In this document: in pieces, positions 18,795 to 19,988 of the stretch
Layout of the letters: each line of letters opens with the position of its first letter
Position numbering within the stretch: position 1 is the first letter of the stretch
From: Ochromonadaceae sp. CCMP2298
Lineage: Eukaryota > Sar > Synurophyceae > Ochromonadales > Ochromonadaceae
Direction of reading: 5' to 3'
Assembly (NCBI GenBank): GCA_026770595.1
Contig: MU633906.1
Location: forward strand, 1-19,988
Length of the DNA: 19,988 bases
Made by a program: the position numbers and the translations under genes
The notes under the pieces: generated by a model
What the model was told of the DNA's origin: nothing
Seen by the model: only the letters and a program-made list of their open reading frames with translations
Database searches by the model: none

Positions 18795-19479
18795 AGAAGC
18801 GAGTGAGCTGCTGCTTGTTCTGTATGCTTACTACGGGCCATTCGAGTGTTGTCTCGGCACTAGAGGCACTAGAGGCACTAGAGCTGCCCCTGCTACTGCC
18901 CCTGCTGCTGATATCGTTGCTTCTGCTCCTGTGATCCTGTAGATGTACTGTAGTTGTATAGTACATACGCATCTTATTTTGTGTGTGGATGCAAAACAAG
19001 CACTGGCGACTGCTCAGTACTGTCACTATTACTGTTACAAGCTAAGTGAACTAGTGAATTGTGAACCTCGACCGGGTCTGAGCATGACGAGAGTATGAGG
19101 ATTAGAGAACTACTGATAGTGACAAGCAGACAGCATCAGTGCTGAGCTGTGGTGGTTGGCAATGTCCCATACCACCACACTAACGTATACGATACCCCAT
19201 ACCATAGCCCTACTACCAATACCACCCTACTACCACCCTACCATACCACCATACCATACCCAATACCACCATCCTACCATATCCCCCATATCCCCTACAC
19301 TACCATACCACCACCCTACTACCCTACTACCCTACTACCCTACTACCCTACTACCGTACTAGCCTACTACCCTACCCTACCCCCTACACCACCATACCAC
19401 CACCCTACACCACCACACTCAGTACCCAGTCACTCGAGCTGACTTGTCCCGCTAAGTTGCCAGGACTGGGAGTACAAAG
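18795..19479. other. Convergent 3' intergenic region with a large low-complexity tract
   Basis: This 685-bp stretch lies between the stop of the transporter gene and the stop of the minus-strand gene at the right edge. The first 350 bp contain short GGCACTAGA repeats (about 18857-18882) and ordinary 3' UTR-like sequence; the second part is the ACC/CTA-rich tract described separately. No gene or RNA is recognised. Confidence 0.5.
19165..19427. repeat. ACC/CTA-rich low-complexity tract with an (CCCTACTA)n octamer core
   Basis: About 260 bp consist almost only of A, C and T in variants of ATACC, CCACC and CCTACTA. At 19314-19369 there are seven consecutive octamers, five perfect CCCTACTA and two with one change. 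On the minus strand the core reads GGGTAGTA repeated, five G-triplets spaced by five bases, which meets the usual sequence rule for a potential G-quadruplex. The ORFs across it are repeat artefacts. Confidence 0.8.
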
Positions 19480-19988
19480 TTACCAGACCTGGGATTGCCA
19501 CTCCGATTTGGACTGCTGCGACCCCGCCACCCGAGACTGGGACTGGGACTGGGACTGGGGCTGGGGCTGGGGCTGTCTCCAATCGGACTGCACTCCGGGC
19601 GACTGGCCAGCAGGCGAGTTCTGCGGCGAGGGCGAGGGGGAGGGCTTGGGAAAGGAGCTGTTGTCCAGCAGAGTCATGTCGCTTAGCTGGGAAGCAGCCG
19701 TCTTCTCGCCTGTGGGTATGCAGGCAACAGGCAGCAGGCAGTGTGGAGGCAGCAGAGCAGTAGGCAGCACGAGGGAAGCGTTGGGCACGTGTTAGAGATA
19801 CGAGTAGGAGGGGTGGGAGAGATGTGTCATAGATGTGGGACAGATGTATGGGAGGTGGAGCAGCAGAGGCAGCCCTCTCACAGTTTATCAGGCCCCATTC
19901 CTACTCACCTGAGGTCTGCTTGATGAAGGCCTGTGCGGCTGCCAGCTTTGCGATGGGGATGCGTCTGGGTGCGCATGAGATGTTGTCC
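19480..19988 (-). CDS. 3' end of an unidentified gene with Gln/Ser/Pro-rich tail (partial)
   Basis: Two exons are seen on the minus strand: 19988-19909 (continuing outside the window) and 19709-19480. The intron at 19710-19908 runs gtgagt...cccacag and contains CTAAC at 19795-19791. The joined reading is DNISCAPRRIPIAKLAAAQAF, then IKQTS/G/EKTAASQLSDMT and LLDNSSFPKPSPSPSPQNSP. It ends in a QPQPQPQSQSQSQS run, RVAGSQQSKSEWQSQVW and TAA. The Gln/Ser/Pro run comes from a (GACTGG)n/(GGCTGG)n hexamer repeat. Only about 102 residues are visible, and I recognise no family from them. Confidence 0.6.
19535..19575. repeat. GACTGG/GGCTGG hexanucleotide repeat in coding sequence
   Basis: Four copies of GACTGG (19535-19558) are followed by two of GGCTGG and a partial third (to 19575). 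On the coding (minus) strand they encode alternating Gln-Ser and Gln-Pro dipeptides. The repeat length is a multiple of three, so copy-number change would not shift the frame. Confidence 0.8.

Noticed and set aside
19149-19442. 97-aa Tyr/Pro/Thr-rich frame in the intergenic region
   Set aside because: It is the translation of the ACC/CTA low-complexity tract. No codon constraint is visible.
1-19988. tRNA, rRNA, CRISPR, insertion sequences or viral genes
   Set aside because: I looked for cloverleaf-type arms, regularly spaced direct repeats, transposase or reverse-transcriptase motifs and terminal inverted repeats and found none that I could support by eye.

Overview
This is a GC-rich window of eukaryotic nuclear DNA. 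It carries seven protein-coding genes split by 17 short introns (89-204 nt, all GT-AG, many with a CTAAC branch-point-like site and long pyrimidine tracts). I see no bacterial operon, transposase, CRISPR array, tRNA or rRNA. The gene at 8736 encodes what looks like a layered plastid/thylakoid targeting leader, and the transporter at 17483 resembles plant Golgi GDP-sugar transporters. Together these suggest a unicellular alga, probably one with a complex (secondary) plastid such as a stramenopile or haptophyte. The lineage is an inference, not a reading.

Layout: (1) 1-560, minus, the 5' end of a VPS41-like gene (HOPS tethering subunit), cut by the left edge. (2) 959-2827, plus, an unrecognised 554-aa protein with a Trp-rich N-terminal domain and a low-complexity rest. 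(3) 3170-8235, minus, a 1551-aa membrane protein in four exons: signal peptide, ~800-aa glycosylatable ectodomain with TULIP/BPI-like features, one TM helix, then two tandem four-TM PqiA/LetA-like modules. (4) 8736-11651, plus, a 788-aa acidic, then Met-rich, protein in five exons with a signal peptide followed by a twin-Arg/AxA leader. (5) 12012-17133, minus, a 1527-aa protein in five exons: LRRs, coiled coil, WW-like segment, Trp-rich repeat array and basic tail. (6) 17483-18794, plus, a nucleotide-sugar transporter of the GONST3/GGLT1 type in three exons. (7) 19480-19988, minus, the 3' end of an unidentified gene with a Gln/Ser/Pro tail made by a hexanucleotide repeat.

The genes alternate strands without exception (- + - + - + -). 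The window is therefore three divergent pairs sharing 349-500 bp 5' regions and three convergent pairs separated by 342-685 bp. I find no shared pathway across all seven. VPS41 (endosome to vacuole), the sugar transporter (Golgi) and the TULIP-PqiA protein (secretory membrane, probable lipid handling) all belong to the endomembrane system, which may be coincidence.

The most notable item is gene 3. It appears to join a secreted lipid-binding-type fold to the membrane module that, in bacteria, works with MCE lipid-transport proteins. All gene models were assembled by eye from splice sites, frame continuity and family resemblance; none has been tested by transcript data or database search.
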